Below are positions 35,161-44,787 of a stretch of DNA of 64,000 nt, one piece after another (position 1 is the stretch's first letter; each line of letters opens with the position of its first letter). Both the position numbers and the translations under genes were made by a program. Below the pieces are notes generated by a model. The model worked only from the letters and a program-made list of their open reading frames with translations, was not told the DNA's origin and searched no databases. Source of the stretch: Mycolicibacillus parakoreensis (GTDB lineage Bacteria; Actinomycetota; Actinomycetes; Mycobacteriales; Mycobacteriaceae). The stretch spans positions 1,364,001-1,428,000 of the forward strand of contig NZ_CP092365.1 of NCBI RefSeq assembly GCF_022370835.2. The letters run 5' to 3'.

Positions 35161-36755
35161 GGGATGAGCTTGCCGGGGTTGAGGATCCCTGCCGGATCCA
35201 GGGTCGACTTGACCGCCCGCAGGGCGCGCACCCCCAACTCGCCGATCTCGGCGGTCAGCCACCCTCGGTGATCGGCACCGACGGCGTGATGGTGGGTCAC
35301 CGTGGCGCCGCAGGCGAGGATCGCGTCGGTGGCCGCGGTCTTGGCTGCGCGCCACTGCGCCGCCGCGTCGTCGCGCTGGGCGGCGACGACGGTGAAATAC
35401 AGCGACGCCCCGGTCGGGTAGACGTGGGAGATGTGGCAGAGCACCAACGCCGGACCGTCCGCGGACCCCAGCGCCTCGGTGAGCGCCTCGGTGACCGCGG
35501 ATTTCAGCGTCGCCAGATTCGCCCAGCTGGTCGCGGTCTCCAGCGTCTCGGCCAGCGCCCCGGCGTCGAGCAGCGCGTCGCGCAGGTAGGGGGCGCCGAA
35601 CCGGCCGTGCTCCCACGCGCGCGCCGGTTGCTCACCCAGCGAGGTGCCGCCGTGGGCGGCCAGCAGCGCCGCGGTCTCGGCGTGCCGGCTGGCGGTGTGC
35701 GCCGCACTGCCCTCGAAGAGCGTGACCGCCAGGCAGCCGCCGGTGATCGACTGTTGCCCGATCGCGTCGGTGGTCGCGAGGTTGACCCCGGTCTCGGCCT
35801 CGTCGGAGAGCCGGATGACCGTCGGCCCGGCACCGACCTGGGTGACCGCGCGCAGCGCCGCGGCGCCGGTGGCGAAGTCCGGGAACGACCAGGCCTCGTA
35901 GCGGGTGCTCTCCGGCACCGGGTGGATCCGCACCCGCACCCGGGTGATCACCCCCAAGGTGCCCTCGGATCCCAGCAGCAGCTGCCGCAGGTCGGGGCCG
36001 GCCGCCGACGCGGGGGCCCGCCCCGCGCTCATCGGCCCGACCGGGGTGAGCATGTGCAGCGCGACCACCATGTCGTCGAACCGGCCGTAGCCGGCCGAGT
36101 TCTGTCCCGACGAGCGGGTCGCGGCGAAGCCGCCGAGGGTGGCGAACTGGAAGCTCTGCGGGAAATGGCCCAGCGAGAAGCCGTGTTCGGCGAGCAGGCG
36201 TTCGGCGGCCGGCCCGGTCACCCCGGCCTGCAACTCGGCCTCGCCGGAGACCGCGTCGAGGTGCAGCAGCCGATCGAAGCGGCACAGATCCAAAGCGACC
36301 ACCGCGCGGAACTGCGCGCGGATCGGATCCAGCCCGCCCACCACGCTGGTGCCTCCCCCGAACGGCACGACCGCAATGCCGCGGTCGCTGCAGTAGCGCA
36401 GGATCGCACCGATCTGCGCCTCACCCTGCTCGGCCCCGTCACCGCCGGGTTCGAGCACCGCGTCGGGGGCGTCTTGCTCCCCGGTGCTGCGCCGTGCCAA
36501 CAGATCCAGCGTTGATTTTCCGCCGGCGTGACGCAACCGGGCCTCGTGATCGGTGTGGCAGAACGCCGCGCCGACGATGCGTTCCAGCGCCGCGCGGTCG
36601 TCGTCGGGCAGCGCCGTGGGGCGCAGCCGCACCTGGCTCATCGCGGGGCGGGCGGCCGCGGGCGCGCTGACCCCCAACGCCTCACCGAGCAGGTCGCGCA
36701 GAGCGGGAGACAGCGGAGCGGCCGCGGCCGGATCCCCCCAGGCGTCCCACGCCAT
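35157..36755 (-). CDS. FAD-linked oxidase, alkyl-DHAP synthase-like (Rv2251 homologue)
   Basis: 532 aa flavoprotein of the FAD_binding_4 and FAD-oxidase-C type. Cofactor-binding strands include VVPFGGGTSVVGGLD and SFQFATLGGFAATRSSGQNS. The C-terminal HHHAVG segment matches the active-site histidines of alkylglycerone-phosphate synthase, suggesting ether-lipid chemistry; this is by resemblance only. It is co-transcribed with the lipid kinase. The ATG at 36755 is preferred over 36797 because GAGGA precedes it and it matches the Rv2251 N terminus (MxWDAWGDP). Confidence 0.87.
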   Translation of the reverse strand: MAWDAWGDPAAAAPLSPALRDLLGEALGVSAPAAARPAMSQVRLRPTALPDDDRAALERIVGAAFCHTDHEARLRHAGGKSTLDLLARRSTGEQDAPDAVLEPGGDGAEQGEAQIGAILRYCSDRGIAVVPFGGGTSVVGGLDPIRAQFRAVVALDLCRFDRLLHLDAVSGEAELQAGVTGPAAERLLAEHGFSLGHFPQSFQFATLGGFAATRSSGQNSAGYGRFDDMVVALHMLTPVGPMSAGRAPASAAGPDLRQLLLGSEGTLGVITRVRVRIHPVPESTRYEAWSFPDFATGAAALRAVTQVGAGPTVIRLSDEAETGVNLATTDAIGQQSITGGCLAVTLFEGSAAHTASRHAETAALLAAHGGTSLGEQPARAWEHGRFGAPYLRDALLDAGALAETLETATSWANLATLKSAVTEALTEALGSADGPALVLCHISHVYPTGASLYFTVVAAQRDDAAAQWRAAKTAATDAILACGATVTHHHAVGADHRGWLTAEIGELGVRALRAVKSTLDPAGILNPGKLIP

Positions 36756-36856
36756 CGGCGTCCTCGGCGTTTCGGCGGAGTCTCCCGGTGCGGTCATGGC
36801 GATACAGTATGGCAACGCCGAGCCGTTGGCGACCGACCCGGAACGGAGCCCGCTGG

Positions 36857-38386
36857 ATGTCTGAGGCCGCCGCTCTCAACGCCGCCCGGCGCGGCACCGA
36901 ACTCGACGCCGCGGCCGACGGGGGGCCGCTCGATGTGCTGGTGATCGGCGGCGGCATCACCGGGACGGGTATCGCGCTGGACGCCGCGGCCCGCGGATTG
37001 AGCGTGACGCTGGTGGAGAAGCACGACCTGGCGTTCGGCACCAGCCGGTGGAGCTCGAAACTGGTGCACGGCGGACTGCGCTATCTGGCCACCGGCAACA
37101 TCGGCATCGCGCGGCGCAGCGCCATCGAACGCGGAACCCTGATGACCCACACCGCCCCTCACCTGGTGCGCCCGCTACGGCAACTGGTGGCGTTGCTGCC
37201 CGAGGTGCGTCGCCGTGAGCGGGTCTTGGTGCGCGCCGGGTTCCTCGCCGGCGACGTGCTGCGCCGGCTGGCCGGGACCCCGGCGACGGTGCTGCCGGGG
37301 TCGCGGAGGGTCAGCGCCGGCGAGGCGAGCGATCTGGTGCCCGCGGTGCGCCGTGACGGCCTCGACGGCGGACTGCTGGCCCACGACGGGCAGTTGATCG
37401 ATGACGCCCGGCTGGTGGTGGCGGTGGCGCGCACCGCCGCGCAGCGGGGGGCGAGGATCCTCAGCTACGTCGAGGCGAGCCGGGTCAGCGGCGACGCGGC
37501 GCGGCTCACCGACACCCGCACCGGCGAATCCTGCGACGTCCGCGCGCGCTGTGTCATCAACGCCACCGGGGTGTGGGCCGGCGAGATCGACCCGGCGTTG
37601 CGGCTGCGGCCCAGCCGCGGCACCCATCTGGTGTTCGACGCCGCGGCGTTCGGCAATCCGACAGCGGCGCTGACGGTGCCGGTTCCCGGCGCACTCAACC
37701 GGTTCGTGTTCGCGATGCCCCAGCAGCTCGGTCGGGTGTACCTGGGGCTGACCGACGAGGACGCCCCGGGGCCGATTCCCGATGTGCCGCAGCCGTCCCC
37801 GGCTGAAGTCGAGTTTCTGCTCGAGGTGGTCAACACGGCGTTGGGGACCGCGGTCGGCCCCTCCGACGTGCTCGGCAGCTATGCGGGGCTGCGACCGCTG
37901 GTGGATGCCGGCGACGGGCGCAGCGCCGACATCTCGCGGGAGCACGCGGTGACCGCCTCCGAGTCGGGGGTGATCAGCGTCATCGGCGGCAAACTGACCG
38001 AGTACCGCTACATGGCCGAGGATGTCCTCGACTACGCGGTTGCGGTGCGCAAGCTCGCCGCCCGCCCGTGCCGCACCGCGCGGCTCGCGCTGATCGGCGC
38101 CCCTGCCAACCCGGGCGCGGTGGTGCCGCCGACGGCGGCCCTGCCGGCGGCGCTGCTGGCCCGATTCGGCAACGAGGCGCCGAACGTGTTGGCGGCGGCC
38201 CGTTGCCCCGACCCGACGGCACCGGTGGCCGAGGGGATCGACGTGCAACGCGCCGAATTCGCCTATGCGGTCAGTCACGAGGGGGCGCTGACCGTCGATG
38301 ACATCGTCGACCGGCGCACCCGCATCGGACTGGTCTCCGCCGACCGGGAGCGGGTGCTCGACGCGGCCGCGGAGTTCCTCAGCTGA
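36857..38386 (+). CDS. glpD: Aerobic glycerol-3-phosphate dehydrogenase GlpD
   Basis: 509 aa, near GlpD1 of M. tuberculosis (516). Peripheral membrane flavoenzyme that oxidises glycerol 3-phosphate to DHAP and passes electrons to quinone. The FAD Rossmann motif is GGGITGTGIALDAAARG (31-47), with the conserved SSKLVHGGLRYL segment and the C-terminal YRYMAEDVLDYAV. It is divergent from the ether-lipid-type oxidase and lipid kinase, so the group deals with glycerolipid backbones. The TetR gene between them in M. tuberculosis (Rv2250c) is missing. Confidence 0.93.
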   Translation: MSEAAALNAARRGTELDAAADGGPLDVLVIGGGITGTGIALDAAARGLSVTLVEKHDLAFGTSRWSSKLVHGGLRYLATGNIGIARRSAIERGTLMTHTAPHLVRPLRQLVALLPEVRRRERVLVRAGFLAGDVLRRLAGTPATVLPGSRRVSAGEASDLVPAVRRDGLDGGLLAHDGQLIDDARLVVAVARTAAQRGARILSYVEASRVSGDAARLTDTRTGESCDVRARCVINATGVWAGEIDPALRLRPSRGTHLVFDAAAFGNPTAALTVPVPGALNRFVFAMPQQLGRVYLGLTDEDAPGPIPDVPQPSPAEVEFLLEVVNTALGTAVGPSDVLGSYAGLRPLVDAGDGRSADISREHAVTASESGVISVIGGKLTEYRYMAEDVLDYAVAVRKLAARPCRTARLALIGAPANPGAVVPPTAALPAALLARFGNEAPNVLAAARCPDPTAPVAEGIDVQRAEFAYAVSHEGALTVDDIVDRRTRIGLVSADRERVLDAAAEFLS

Positions 38387-39287
38387 CCCCCTCGGCGTGC
38401 AGGATCGCCTCGCGTACCGCCGAGACGGTGTGCGGCTGCCACAGCGCCTGCATCGGCACCAGGGTCGGGGGGTCGAGGTCGATGACGCGCACCGCACCGT
38501 CGAGAGCCGGGCCCGCGGCGGCGGTGACGAAGGCGACCGCGTCGTCGGTGAGTGCGGCCGCCTCCGGCGGACAGCCCTGCACGCGGGTGACCCGGTAGCG
38601 GGGTTCGAACCCGGCGCGGCGACACACATTGATGAGGAAATCGCTGTAGTGGGAGGCGCCCGGCGGGGCCCACAGCACGATCGGATGGGTCGCCAGGTCG
38701 ATGACACCGACGCGCCGGCGGCGGGCCAGCGGGTGCGTGGCCGCCACGGCGATGCGCACCGTGTCGTAGCGCGCCACCGTGGCCGCCAGCTGGTCTTGGG
38801 GCACCACGCCGCGGCGCAACCCCAGGTGCACGGTGCCGTCGTGGACCCCGGCGACCAGGTCGGCGGGGAACACCTGGCGCACCGTGAACGACGTGGTGGA
38901 AAAGTGCGCGATGGTCGCCTCCAGCAGCCGGTAGACGTCGCGGTTGCCGATCGCCGGGGTGTGGGCCACCACGAACTCGTCGGGTCGGGTCTGTGCGGCG
39001 GCGCGGGTGTGCTGGGCGATGGTGCCCGCTGCGGCCAGCAGCGTGCGGCCCTCGTCGAGCAGGGTGCGTCCCGCCGGTGTGAGGCTGATCTGCCGGCCGG
39101 CGCGCACCAGCAAGTCCGCACCGATCTCCTTCTCCAATTGGCGTACCGCGCTGGAGAGTGCCTGCTGGCTCAGGTGCCATAGTGCGGCCGCCCGGGTGAA
39201 CCCGCCCGCGTCGACCACGGCGACGAACTGTGCCAACCGCCGTAGATCCAGGTCGGGCCTGCCCGGCACGGAGGTCTCTGCGGTCAC
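38379..39287 (-). CDS. LysR family transcriptional regulator
   Basis: About 302 aa. The winged HTH at the N terminus is clear (FVAVVDAGGFTRAAALWHLSQQALS with the following helix RQLEKEIG), then a substrate-binding domain with two lobes. I favour GTG at 39287, which has GGGTGGGTGCC before it; an ATG at 39311 is possible but lacks a ribosome-binding site. The gene overlaps the 3' end of glpD by eight bases and is divergent from an SDR gene, the usual layout for a LysR regulator and its target. Confidence 0.88.
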   Translation of the reverse strand: MTAETSVPGRPDLDLRRLAQFVAVVDAGGFTRAAALWHLSQQALSSAVRQLEKEIGADLLVRAGRQISLTPAGRTLLDEGRTLLAAAGTIAQHTRAAAQTRPDEFVVAHTPAIGNRDVYRLLEATIAHFSTTSFTVRQVFPADLVAGVHDGTVHLGLRRGVVPQDQLAATVARYDTVRIAVAATHPLARRRRVGVIDLATHPIVLWAPPGASHYSDFLINVCRRAGFEPRYRVTRVQGCPPEAAALTDDAVAFVTAAAGPALDGAVRVIDLDPPTLVPMQALWQPHTVSAVREAILHAEGVS

Positions 39288-39320
39288 GGCACCCACCCTA
39301 TTCACAACCATTAATTGTCC

Positions 39321-39334
39321 AAATATCGGTATTT
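39321..39334. promoter_or_regulatory. Inverted repeat between LysR and SDR genes
   Basis: AAATA-TCGG-TATTT is a perfect 5-bp inverted repeat with a 4-bp spacer in an AT-rich island in an otherwise GC-rich region. It fits a LysR recognition site. A TANNNT element (TACTGT, 39334-39339) abuts it on the rightward strand. Operator function is inferred from position. Confidence 0.5.
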
Positions 39335-39400
39335 ACTGTTTTTCAATTGTGGAGTGGCGGGTTTACCGTCGGGGTGGGACAGCGACGAAAGGAACCCGAT

Positions 39401-40150
39401 ATGGCCGACCTTGCCGGCAAATCCGCGATCGTGGCGGCCGGAGCGAAGAACCTCGGCGGGCTGATCAGCACCACTCTCGCCGGCAACGGCGTGAACGTCG
39501 CGGTGCACTATCACAGCCCGGCCAGCGAGGCCGCGGCCGACGCCACTGTGCAGAGCGCCCGGGCGGCCGGGGTCAACGCGATCAAGGTCGCGGGCGATCT
39601 GACCCAGCCGACCGCGGTGACCGCGCTCTTCGACGCGGCCGTCGAGGCGTTCGGCGGGGTGGATTTCGCGGTCAACACCGTCGGCAAGGTGCTGCGCAAA
39701 CCGATCGTGGAGACCACCGAGGCCGAGTACGACTCGATGTTCGACATCAACGCCAAGGCGGCCTACTTCTTCCTGCAGGAGGCCGGCAGGAGACTCAACG
39801 ACCACGGCTCGGCGGTGACGATCGTGACCGCACTGCTCGGTGCGTTCACCGACGGCTACTCCACCTACGCGGGATCGAAGAGCCCGGTGGAGCATTTCAC
39901 CCGCGCGGCGGCCAAGGAGTTCGCGGTGCGCGGCATCAACGTCAACGCCGTGGCACCCGGGCCGATGGACACGCCGTTCTTCTACCCGCAGGAGACCCCC
40001 GAACGCGTCGAGTTCCACAAGTCGCAGGCGATGGGAGGCCGACTCACCGAGATCACCGACATCGCCCCGCTGGTGGTGTTCCTGCTGGCCGACGGTCACT
40101 GGATCACCGGGCAGACCGTCTTCGCCAACGGTGGTTACACCACCCGCTGA
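39401..40150 (+). CDS. Short-chain dehydrogenase/reductase
   Basis: 249 aa SDR. The catalytic YxxxK is YSTYAGSK. The usual glycine-rich TGxxxGxG cofactor loop is replaced by AAGAKNLGG, so the dinucleotide pocket may differ; NADP preference cannot be read. The Asn-Ala-Gly-type motif is FAVNTVG. The ribosome-binding site is AAAGGA. It is the divergent partner and probable target of the LysR regulator and lies between glpD and the FAS-II operon. Substrate unknown. Confidence 0.88.
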   Translation: MADLAGKSAIVAAGAKNLGGLISTTLAGNGVNVAVHYHSPASEAAADATVQSARAAGVNAIKVAGDLTQPTAVTALFDAAVEAFGGVDFAVNTVGKVLRKPIVETTEAEYDSMFDINAKAAYFFLQEAGRRLNDHGSAVTIVTALLGAFTDGYSTYAGSKSPVEHFTRAAAKEFAVRGINVNAVAPGPMDTPFFYPQETPERVEFHKSQAMGGRLTEITDIAPLVVFLLADGHWITGQTVFANGGYTTR

Positions 40151-40365
40151 CGTCCGCGAGCGGCCCGGCCGGGCCCCGGGTGACCCGAGTGGCCGCAGTC
40201 AGGACTGAGATCGACGCGTGAGCGGCACAACACCGGGTTTTTTCGGGGTCAATGTCCGCTACGGCGTCGATTTCAGCAGCAAGGGTGCTGCGCGGGCGCT
40301 TCGGGCCGGGCGGTGAGCCGGAATGAGGGCGACCGGCGCCAACCGACCTGTTCCCCGCCGACCCG

Positions 40366-41787
40366 CTACAGCGGGATGTTCTTGTGCCGGCCGCGCCGGG
40401 CCGGCGCCTCGGCGAGCGCCTCGGTGATCTTGCTGCGGGTGTGGGCCGGGGCGATCTTCTCGTCGACCACCCCGATCTCGATGGCGGCGTCCACCCCGCC
40501 GGCGATCCGCTCGTGCTCGGCGGCGAGCTCGTCGTGCAACGCCTCGCGCTCGTGCTCGGGGGCGGCGGCCAGCTTGCGCTTGTGCAGGATGCCGACGGCG
40601 GCCTTGGCGCCCATCACCGCGACCTCGGCGTCGGGCCAGGCGAACACCTTGGTCGCCCCCAGCGAGCGGGAGTTCATCGCGATGTAGGCCCCGCCGTAGA
40701 TCTTGCGGGTCACCAGTGTCACCCGCGGCACGGTGGCCTCACCGAACGCGTGTAGCAGTTTGGCGCCGCGGCGCACCACCCCGCCCCACTCCTGGTCCAC
40801 CCCGGGCAGGTAGCCGGGCACGTCGACGACGACCACCAGCGGGATCCCGAACGCGTCGCAGAGCCGCACGAAACGGGCGGCCTTCTCCGCACTCTCGGAG
40901 TTCAGGCAGCCGCCGAGGCGCAGCGGATTGTTGGCCAGCACCCCGACCGTGCGTCCCGACAGCCGGCCCAACCCGACCACCATGGACGGGGCCCATTTGG
41001 CCTGGAATTCCTCGAAGGGGGTGTCCTCGTCGAGTAGCGCGCCGATGATCGGGCGCACCTCGTAGGCCCGCCGCGGCGACTCCGGCATCAACGCCTGCAG
41101 GTCGACCTCCTCGGCCTCGGCCTTGGTCCGGTCGAAGTGGCCCTGCTGGCTGAAGAGCCCGACCAGCCGCCGGCCCCGCTCATAGGCGTCGACCTCATCG
41201 TCGGCGACGATGTGGCAGACCCCGGATTTCTTGTGGTGGGTGTCCGGACCGCCCAGCGACACCATGTCGACGTCCTCGCCGGTGACGCTGCGCACCACGT
41301 CGGGGCCGGTGACGAAGACCCGGGAGTCGGGGGCCATGACGATCACGTCGGTCAGCGCCGGCCCGTAGGCGGCCCCGCCGGCGGCGAAGCCGACCACCAC
41401 CGAGATCTGGGGGATGTAGCCGGAGGCGCGGATCATCGCCTCGAACACCAGCCCCACCGCGTGCAGCGCCTTGACACCTTCGGCCAGCCGCGCGCCACCG
41501 GAGTGCCAGATCCCCACGATCGGGCTCTGCTCCTCGATCGCGGTGTCGTAGGCGCTGACGATGTGATGGCACCCCTCGATGCCCATCGCCCCGCCCATGA
41601 CCGTGCCGTCGGTGCAGAACGCGACCGTGCGCACCCCGTTGACGGTGCCGGCCGCGGCCAGCACGCCGGAGCGGTCCCGCTCGTGCAGGGGTTCGATGCT
41701 GCCGTCATCGAAGAAGGCGGAGAGCCGCAGCAGCGGATCGCGCGGGTCGAGCGCCTCGTTGACTGTCTCCGGTGCGGTGATCGTCAT
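40366..41787 (-). CDS. accD6: Acetyl/propionyl-CoA carboxylase beta subunit AccD6
   Basis: 473 aa, identical in length to M. tuberculosis AccD6. Carboxyltransferase that makes malonyl-CoA for FAS-I and FAS-II, with both crotonase-like halves: FAAGGAAYGPAL for the first CoA site and DVPGYLPGVDQE with KIYGGAY in the second. It is the last gene of the FAS-II operon and follows kasB after 50 bp. The ATG at 41787 has GGAGA upstream on the coding strand. It works with an AccA biotin subunit encoded elsewhere. Confidence 0.96.
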   Translation of the reverse strand: MTITAPETVNEALDPRDPLLRLSAFFDDGSIEPLHERDRSGVLAAAGTVNGVRTVAFCTDGTVMGGAMGIEGCHHIVSAYDTAIEEQSPIVGIWHSGGARLAEGVKALHAVGLVFEAMIRASGYIPQISVVVGFAAGGAAYGPALTDVIVMAPDSRVFVTGPDVVRSVTGEDVDMVSLGGPDTHHKKSGVCHIVADDEVDAYERGRRLVGLFSQQGHFDRTKAEAEEVDLQALMPESPRRAYEVRPIIGALLDEDTPFEEFQAKWAPSMVVGLGRLSGRTVGVLANNPLRLGGCLNSESAEKAARFVRLCDAFGIPLVVVVDVPGYLPGVDQEWGGVVRRGAKLLHAFGEATVPRVTLVTRKIYGGAYIAMNSRSLGATKVFAWPDAEVAVMGAKAAVGILHKRKLAAAPEHEREALHDELAAEHERIAGGVDAAIEIGVVDEKIAPAHTRSKITEALAEAPARRGRHKNIPL

Positions 41788-41837
41788 CTCCGTCTCCTGT
41801 GTGCTAGCTCGTGCGGACCCGGCCGGGCGGTGTCCGC

Positions 41838-43100
41838 TCAGTACCTGCCGAACACGGTTGCGACGTTGTGCCCGCCGAACCCGAACGAGTTGTTGACCGC
41901 GTAGCGGTAGTCGCCGCGGCGCGGTTTGTCGGCCACCACGTCCAGATCGATCTCCGGGTCGAGGTTGACCAGGTTCAGCGTCGGGGGGACGACCCCGTCG
42001 CGCAACGCCAGGACCGTCAGGATCGACTCCGCCGCGCCGACCGCGCCCACCGAGTGGCCCAACGCGGACTTGGGGGCGTACACCGCGGGTCGGTGCCCCC
42101 CCATCGCGTTGTTGATGGCCTTGCCCTCGGCGACGTCGCCGACCTGGGTGCCGGTGGCGTGGGCGTTGACGTGGTCGACGTCATCGGGGGTGAGGCCCGC
42201 CAGCTGGATCGCCCGGGTCATCGCGTAACCGGCCCGTTCCCCGTTGGGGTCCGGGGCGACGATGTGGTAACCGTCGGAGGTGATTGAGGCACCCATGATG
42301 CGGGCCAGCGGTGTGGCGCCGCGGGCCTTGGCGTGCTCCTCGGTCTCGATGATCATGATCGCCCCGGCCTCGCCGAAGACGAACCCGTCGCGGTCCTTGT
42401 CGAACGGGCGACAGGCACCGGCGGGGTCATCGTTGTTCGTCGACAACACGATGCGCATCTGGGCGAAGCCGGCGATCGGCACCGCCTCGATCTTGGTCTC
42501 CACCCCGCCGCAGATCGCGATGTCGGCCTCGCCGAGCACGATCTGCTGCCAGGCGTGGGCGATACCCTCCGATCCCGACGCGCACGCCGAGACCGGAGTG
42601 ATCACCCCACCTTTGGCCTGCCGGTCCAGCCCGACGGCCGCGGCCGCCCCGTTGGGCATGTACTTCTGCACCGTCAACGGGGAGACCGCGCGCAGGCCAC
42701 GGGCCCGCATGCCGTCATAGGCGAAGACCAACTCCTCGGTCGAGCCCATCCCGGTTCCGATCGACACCATCAGTCGCCGGGTGTCGACCTCCGGGGCCCC
42801 GGCGTCGTCCCAGGCCCGCCGTCCCAGCACCGTCGACATCTTCTGCAGATACGACAGCCGACGCAGCTCGGTGCGGCTCAAGCCCTCATCGAAGGAGGCC
42901 TCCGACTCGACCAGGTGTCCGCCGATGCGGACCGGAAGGTCGAACTCGTCGACGAAGTCATCGTCGAGTTTGCGGATTCCGCTTCGACCGTCGAGCAACG
43001 CCTGCCAGGTCGATTCGGCGTCCGCCGCCAAAGCCGTGGTCATGGCGATGCCGGTCACAACGACGTCGGGGAAACCATTCCCGGTGGTCAACGATGTCAT
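41838..43100 (-). CDS. kasB: Beta-ketoacyl-ACP synthase KasB
   Basis: 420 aa thiolase-fold condensing enzyme that extends meromycolate chains to full length. The Cys-His-His triad is at C173 (SACASGSE), VNAHATGT and [10 protein letters not shown]. It aligns with the M. tuberculosis KasB core from about residue 23; the roughly 18-residue N-terminal extension of KasB is not present in this start choice. It lies 27 bp after kasA, with GAAGGAC upstream. It works on AcpM-bound substrates in the cytosol. Confidence 0.95.
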   Translation of the reverse strand: MTSLTTGNGFPDVVVTGIAMTTALAADAESTWQALLDGRSGIRKLDDDFVDEFDLPVRIGGHLVESEASFDEGLSRTELRRLSYLQKMSTVLGRRAWDDAGAPEVDTRRLMVSIGTGMGSTEELVFAYDGMRARGLRAVSPLTVQKYMPNGAAAAVGLDRQAKGGVITPVSACASGSEGIAHAWQQIVLGEADIAICGGVETKIEAVPIAGFAQMRIVLSTNNDDPAGACRPFDKDRDGFVFGEAGAIMIIETEEHAKARGATPLARIMGASITSDGYHIVAPDPNGERAGYAMTRAIQLAGLTPDDVDHVNAHATGTQVGDVAEGKAINNAMGGHRPAVYAPKSALGHSVGAVGAAESILTVLALRDGVVPPTLNLVNLDPEIDLDVVADKPRRGDYRYAVNNSFGFGGHNVATVFGRY

Positions 43101-43127
43101 GACTGTCCTTCGAGGTCCTTCCGGTGA

Positions 43128-44378
43128 TCAGTACCGTCCGAAGGCGAGCGCCACGTTGTGCCCACCGAAGCCGAACGAGTTGTTGATCGCGTACTGGTAA
43201 TCACCATGGCGAGGCTCGCCGGCGACGACATCGAGGTCGACCTCCGGGTCCGGTGTCTCGTAGTTGAGGGTCGGCGGGATGACGCCGTCGCGCAGCGTCA
43301 GCACCGTCAGCACCGATTCCAGCGCCCCCACGGCCCCGATGGAGTGACCCAGCGCCGACTTCGGCGCGTACACCGCGGCGTTCTCACATCCGGCGACCCG
43401 GATGGCGTTGGCCTCGGCGGTGTCCCCGATCGGGGTGGCGGTGCCGTGGGCGTTGACGTGGTCGATGTCCTTGGCGGACAGCCCCGCCAGCTCCATCGAC
43501 CGGGTCATCGCCCGTCCGGCGCGCACACCGTCCGGCGCCGGCGCCACCATGTGGTAGGCGTCGGAGGTGATGCCGGCGCCCATCAGGCGGGCCAGCGGTG
43601 TGGCGCCGCGGGCCTTGGCGTGCTCCTCGGTCTCGATGATCATCATCGCGCCCGCCTCGCCGAACACGAAGCCGTCCCGGTCCTTGTCGAACGGACGCGA
43701 GGCGCGCTCGGGCTCGTCGTTGCGGGTCGACATGGCGCGCATCATCGAGAACGCCGCGATCGGCAGGGCCTCGATGCCGCCTTCCACGCCACCGCAGACC
43801 GCGAAGTCCGCGTCACCCATGACGATCTGGCGCCAGGCGTGCGCGATCGCCTCCGAACCCGACGAACACGCCGAGACCGGGGTGATGACCCCGGCGCGGG
43901 CGCCGAGCTGCAGCCCCGCCACCGCGGCGGCACCGTTGGGCATGATCATCTGCACGGCCAGGGGCGAGACCTTGCGCGGGCCGCCCTCGTTCATCAGGTC
44001 GTAGGTCTCGACGATCTTCTCGCCGCCACCCAGACCGGTGCCGATGACCACCGTGAACCGGTCGGGGTCGACCTCGGGGTTACCCGCGCCTTCCCACAAC
44101 CGGCCCGACAGCAGTTTCGACATCCGCTGCACGTAGGACATGCGACGCATGTCCAGCCGCGTCATGTGGTCATCGACGGTGTCGACGAGATGCCCACCGA
44201 TGCGTACCGGAAGGTCCCATTTGGTCACGAAGTCATCGGTGAGCTCGCGGATACCGCTCTCGCCGGCCAACAGGCCCTTCCACGTGCCATCGATGTCCGC
44301 GGCCACCGACGTGGTCGCTTCAACGGCGGTCACCACAACGTTGGGGAAACCACCGTTAGCAGTGGAAGGCCTGGTCAC
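43128..44378 (-). CDS. kasA: Beta-ketoacyl-ACP synthase KasA
   Basis: 416 aa, same length as M. tuberculosis KasA, the essential condensing enzyme for FAS-II elongation. Catalytic Cys171 is in [10 protein letters not shown], histidines are in VNAHGTATP and SALGHSIGA, and the Lys before the last motif is present. The GTG at 44378 overlaps the acpM stop by four bases, so KasA is coupled to its carrier protein. The thiolactomycin and isoniazid-adduct literature concerns this enzyme; nothing in the active site looks altered. Confidence 0.97.
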   Translation of the reverse strand: MTRPSTANGGFPNVVVTAVEATTSVAADIDGTWKGLLAGESGIRELTDDFVTKWDLPVRIGGHLVDTVDDHMTRLDMRRMSYVQRMSKLLSGRLWEGAGNPEVDPDRFTVVIGTGLGGGEKIVETYDLMNEGGPRKVSPLAVQMIMPNGAAAVAGLQLGARAGVITPVSACSSGSEAIAHAWRQIVMGDADFAVCGGVEGGIEALPIAAFSMMRAMSTRNDEPERASRPFDKDRDGFVFGEAGAMMIIETEEHAKARGATPLARLMGAGITSDAYHMVAPAPDGVRAGRAMTRSMELAGLSAKDIDHVNAHGTATPIGDTAEANAIRVAGCENAAVYAPKSALGHSIGAVGALESVLTVLTLRDGVIPPTLNYETPDPEVDLDVVAGEPRHGDYQYAINNSFGFGGHNVALAFGRY

Positions 44379-44677
44379 TGGCTGTCCGCTCCGAACTTCT
44401 CCCGCAGCGCGGCGGCGGCCTCGGGGTTCTCGGCCTCGAGCTTCTGGATGTAGCCGACGACGTCACCGACGGTGCGCAGCCCGGCCAGGTCCTCGTCGGG
44501 GATCTTCACGCCGTACTTGTCCTCGGTCTGCACCGCGATCTCCACCATCGACAGCGAGTCGATGTCCAGGTCGTCGACGAAGGACTTCTCGACGGTCACC
44601 TCGGACGGCTCGATACCGGTCACCTCTTCGATGATCTCGGCGAGACCGGCGATGATTTCTTCTTGGCTGGCGGCCAC
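44375..44677 (-). CDS. acpM: Meromycolate extension acyl carrier protein AcpM
   Basis: 100 aa carrier protein for FAS-II. The phosphopantetheine serine is S41 in [11 protein letters not shown]. It matches M. tuberculosis AcpM closely in the core, but its C-terminal tail is about 15 residues shorter (100 versus 115), ending FGADSQ. The GTG at 44677 has GGGAG seven bases before it and gives VAASQEE, equivalent to the family N terminus. It follows fabD after 110 bp and overlaps kasA. Confidence 0.96.
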   Translation of the reverse strand: MAASQEEIIAGLAEIIEEVTGIEPSEVTVEKSFVDDLDIDSLSMVEIAVQTEDKYGVKIPDEDLAGLRTVGDVVGYIQKLEAENPEAAAALREKFGADSQ

Positions 44678-44787
44678 GGTGTGGCTCCCTTCGTTTGCGT
44701 GTTTTCTTGCTGGTGTTGCTTCGAACAGGTCGTGCGTATGTGGTTGTAACTGGTGAGTGAGTCTCGGCCTCCGGCACGGCGTTGGGC

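Noticed and set aside
40151..40365. Possible small gene or terminator between the SDR gene and accD6
   Set aside because: Short open frames there lack ribosome-binding sites, and the GC-rich inverted bits (CGGGTGACCCG) have no U-tract, so I claim neither.
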